A stretch of DNA of 64,000 nt, taken from assembly GCA_945902075.1 (NCBI GenBank), contig CAMDMA010000018.1, forward strand, positions 1 to 64,000, in the 5' to 3' direction. Positions within the stretch are counted from its first letter, which is position 1. Each line of letters opens with the position of its first letter. Positions 63,099 through 64,000 of this stretch are shown here, one piece after another. Under the pieces are notes generated by a model, which was not told where the DNA came from, searched no databases, and was given only the letters and a program-made list of their open reading frames with translations. The DNA comes from Candidatus Kuenenia stuttgartensis (GTDB taxonomy: Bacteria; Planctomycetota; Phycisphaerae; Phycisphaerales; SM1A02). The translations under genes and the position numbers were made by a program.

Positions 63099-64000
63099 AT
63101 GACGTCCCTCTCGACGCTGTTCTCGACCTTCCTGCTTCCGACCTCGGTCGCTTCCGTCCTTCTCGCCGCGGCCCCCGCGGTTGCTATCGACGACGCGCAG
63201 GACGCCGCCGCGAACCGTGTCGCCAGCGATGTCGCCAAGGTCGAAGAAACCTACCTCGTCGGCCCGAAGGCCGCGGCCGATCTCGGCTGCATCGTTGCGT
63301 GGCAGGCCAACATTCCGGTGCCGACCAACCACGGCCTGCTGATGGTCGCATCGTCACCGGACGGACTCCTCGCGCTCAACACGCGGAACGAAGTCTCGCT
63401 CATCCGTGCCAACACCGGCGACCGCGCGTGGACCGCCTCCGCCGCACAGGCGATTGACCGCGTCTTTGGGATGAAAATCCTCGGCAGCGACCTGAGCGTG
63501 GCCCGCGGACGCATCGCTGTTTCAACCGACACCGTGATGTACCTCCTCGACCTTGAGAACGGCGCAAGCCTGAAGCGCAGCACCATGCGCCACATGCCAA
63601 GTACGCGCCCGGTGTTCGTCGACGGCATGGTGATCTTCGGATCGCGCAACGGTCAGTGCGTGTGGGTCAACGCGAAGACCGGTTTCCTCTTCAAGTCAGC
63701 CACCATCGATAGCCCGCGCGTCGAACCAAGCACGATCCCGGCCCGCCCCGCGACCGACGGCGACGTCGTCGTCATTGGCAGCGCCCGCGGCACCATCGCA
63801 GCGTTTGACGCGGCGAGCGGCTCTGCACTCTGGCGGCGCGAACTTCTTGGCGGCGTCGTGGCGTCGCCCGTGATCGCCGACGGCGTTGTATTTGTCGCCA
63901 GCGAAGATCAATACTTCTACGCGTTCGACCTCGGTACCGGCGAGACACTGTGGAAGTACTTCACGCAAACTCCGCTCACGTCGACGCCGTTCCTTGCGGG
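63099..64000 (+). CDS. PQQ-like beta-propeller exported protein, partial
   Basis: An open frame that begins at ATG 63099 and runs off the right edge; 300 codons are visible with no stop. A signal peptide (about 1-29, VASVLLAAAPAVA) is followed by a beta-propeller with PQQ/BamB-like blade motifs: VSLIRANTGDRAWTA, GTIAAFDAASGSALWRREL, ASPVIADGVVFVASEDQYFYAFDLGTGETLWKY. Cleaved protein would be in the periplasm. AGGAG at 63084-63088 supports the start. The function (scaffold or dehydrogenase) cannot be told because the C-terminal half is missing. Confidence 0.85.
   Translation, partial: MTSLSTLFSTFLLPTSVASVLLAAAPAVAIDDAQDAAANRVASDVAKVEETYLVGPKAAADLGCIVAWQANIPVPTNHGLLMVASSPDGLLALNTRNEVSLIRANTGDRAWTASAAQAIDRVFGMKILGSDLSVARGRIAVSTDTVMYLLDLENGASLKRSTMRHMPSTRPVFVDGMVIFGSRNGQCVWVNAKTGFLFKSATIDSPRVEPSTIPARPATDGDVVVIGSARGTIAAFDAASGSALWRRELLGGVVASPVIADGVVFVASEDQYFYAFDLGTGETLWKYFTQTPLTSTPFLA

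Overview
The window is about 64 kb of GC-rich, gene-dense bacterial chromosome with a Gram-negative envelope gene set: LpxI and KdsA for lipid A/Kdo, a WecA-type transferase with an O-antigen ligase, LolCE/LolD-like lipoprotein export, ExbD/TonB, and squalene-hopene cyclase with a HpnB-like glycosyltransferase. It also carries FliM and a ClpC-McsA-McsB protein-arginine phosphorylation set. Together with a cohesin/HYR/dockerin exoprotein, a membrane Ser/Thr kinase, two Gfo/Idh oxidoreductases and PQQ-propeller proteins, this points to Planctomycetota, most likely class Phycisphaerae. That placement is inference from gene content and protein style; no rRNA gene is present to confirm it. No tRNA, rRNA, CRISPR array, IS element or prophage was seen.

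Layout. 1-6956 (minus) is a translation/transcription operon, nusA-infB-rbfA, followed by a gene running off the left edge that encodes a degenerate HhH-GPD (endonuclease III-like) fold with a very long lysine-rich repeat tail. A 658-bp leader containing a good sigma70-type promoter separates it from fliM (7615-8658, minus). 8878-11254 (plus) is dsbD plus a DUF4286-like gene. 11228-14730 (minus) holds an O-antigen ligase and a WecA-like transferase; 14750-16272 (plus) holds a LOG-family gene and lpxI. 16462-18050 is an unusual two-gene unit: a membrane-anchored P-loop GTPase and a small C-terminally anchored partner. 18066-19478 is a flavoprotein oxidase; 19670-24740 is gyrA, exbD and a tonB-like gene.

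24756-29215 holds surE, a HpnB-like glycosyltransferase and a Lol-type permease/ATPase pair. 29254-33265 has a solo LuxR-type HTH protein, the dockerin exoprotein with a strong terminator, and a degenerate gluzincin-like secreted protein. 33502-36078 is clpC, then a minisatellite region with one small secreted protein. 36993-40579 (minus) is a TolB-like propeller, nadB and a lipoprotein-like protein. 40603-41250 is an rluA-family gene. 41304-50737 (minus) carries a Gfo/Idh oxidoreductase, squalene-hopene cyclase, Ser/Thr kinase, M1 peptidase and arginase. 50850-53439 (plus) has a membrane-anchored repeat (beta-solenoid-like) protein and a double-thioredoxin protein. The remainder holds a DUF1444 protein, kdsA, mcsA-mcsB, trpG/pabA, a small unknown, a second Gfo/Idh, phhB, gluQ, a DUF192 lipoprotein, a SpoIIE-type phosphatase, ribE and a PQQ-propeller protein cut by the right edge.

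Three themes stand out. Short tandem repeats (9, 12, 14, 15, 18 and 21 bp) recur both inside genes and between them. Tight ATGA-type overlaps define many two-gene operons. Several proteins keep a recognisable enzyme fold with key residues lost (HhH-GPD, gluzincin, GluQRS zinc site, GyrA position 87, kinase DFG). The best candidates for undescribed biology are the left-edge HhH-GPD/lysine-tail protein and the GTPase plus anchored-partner pair.
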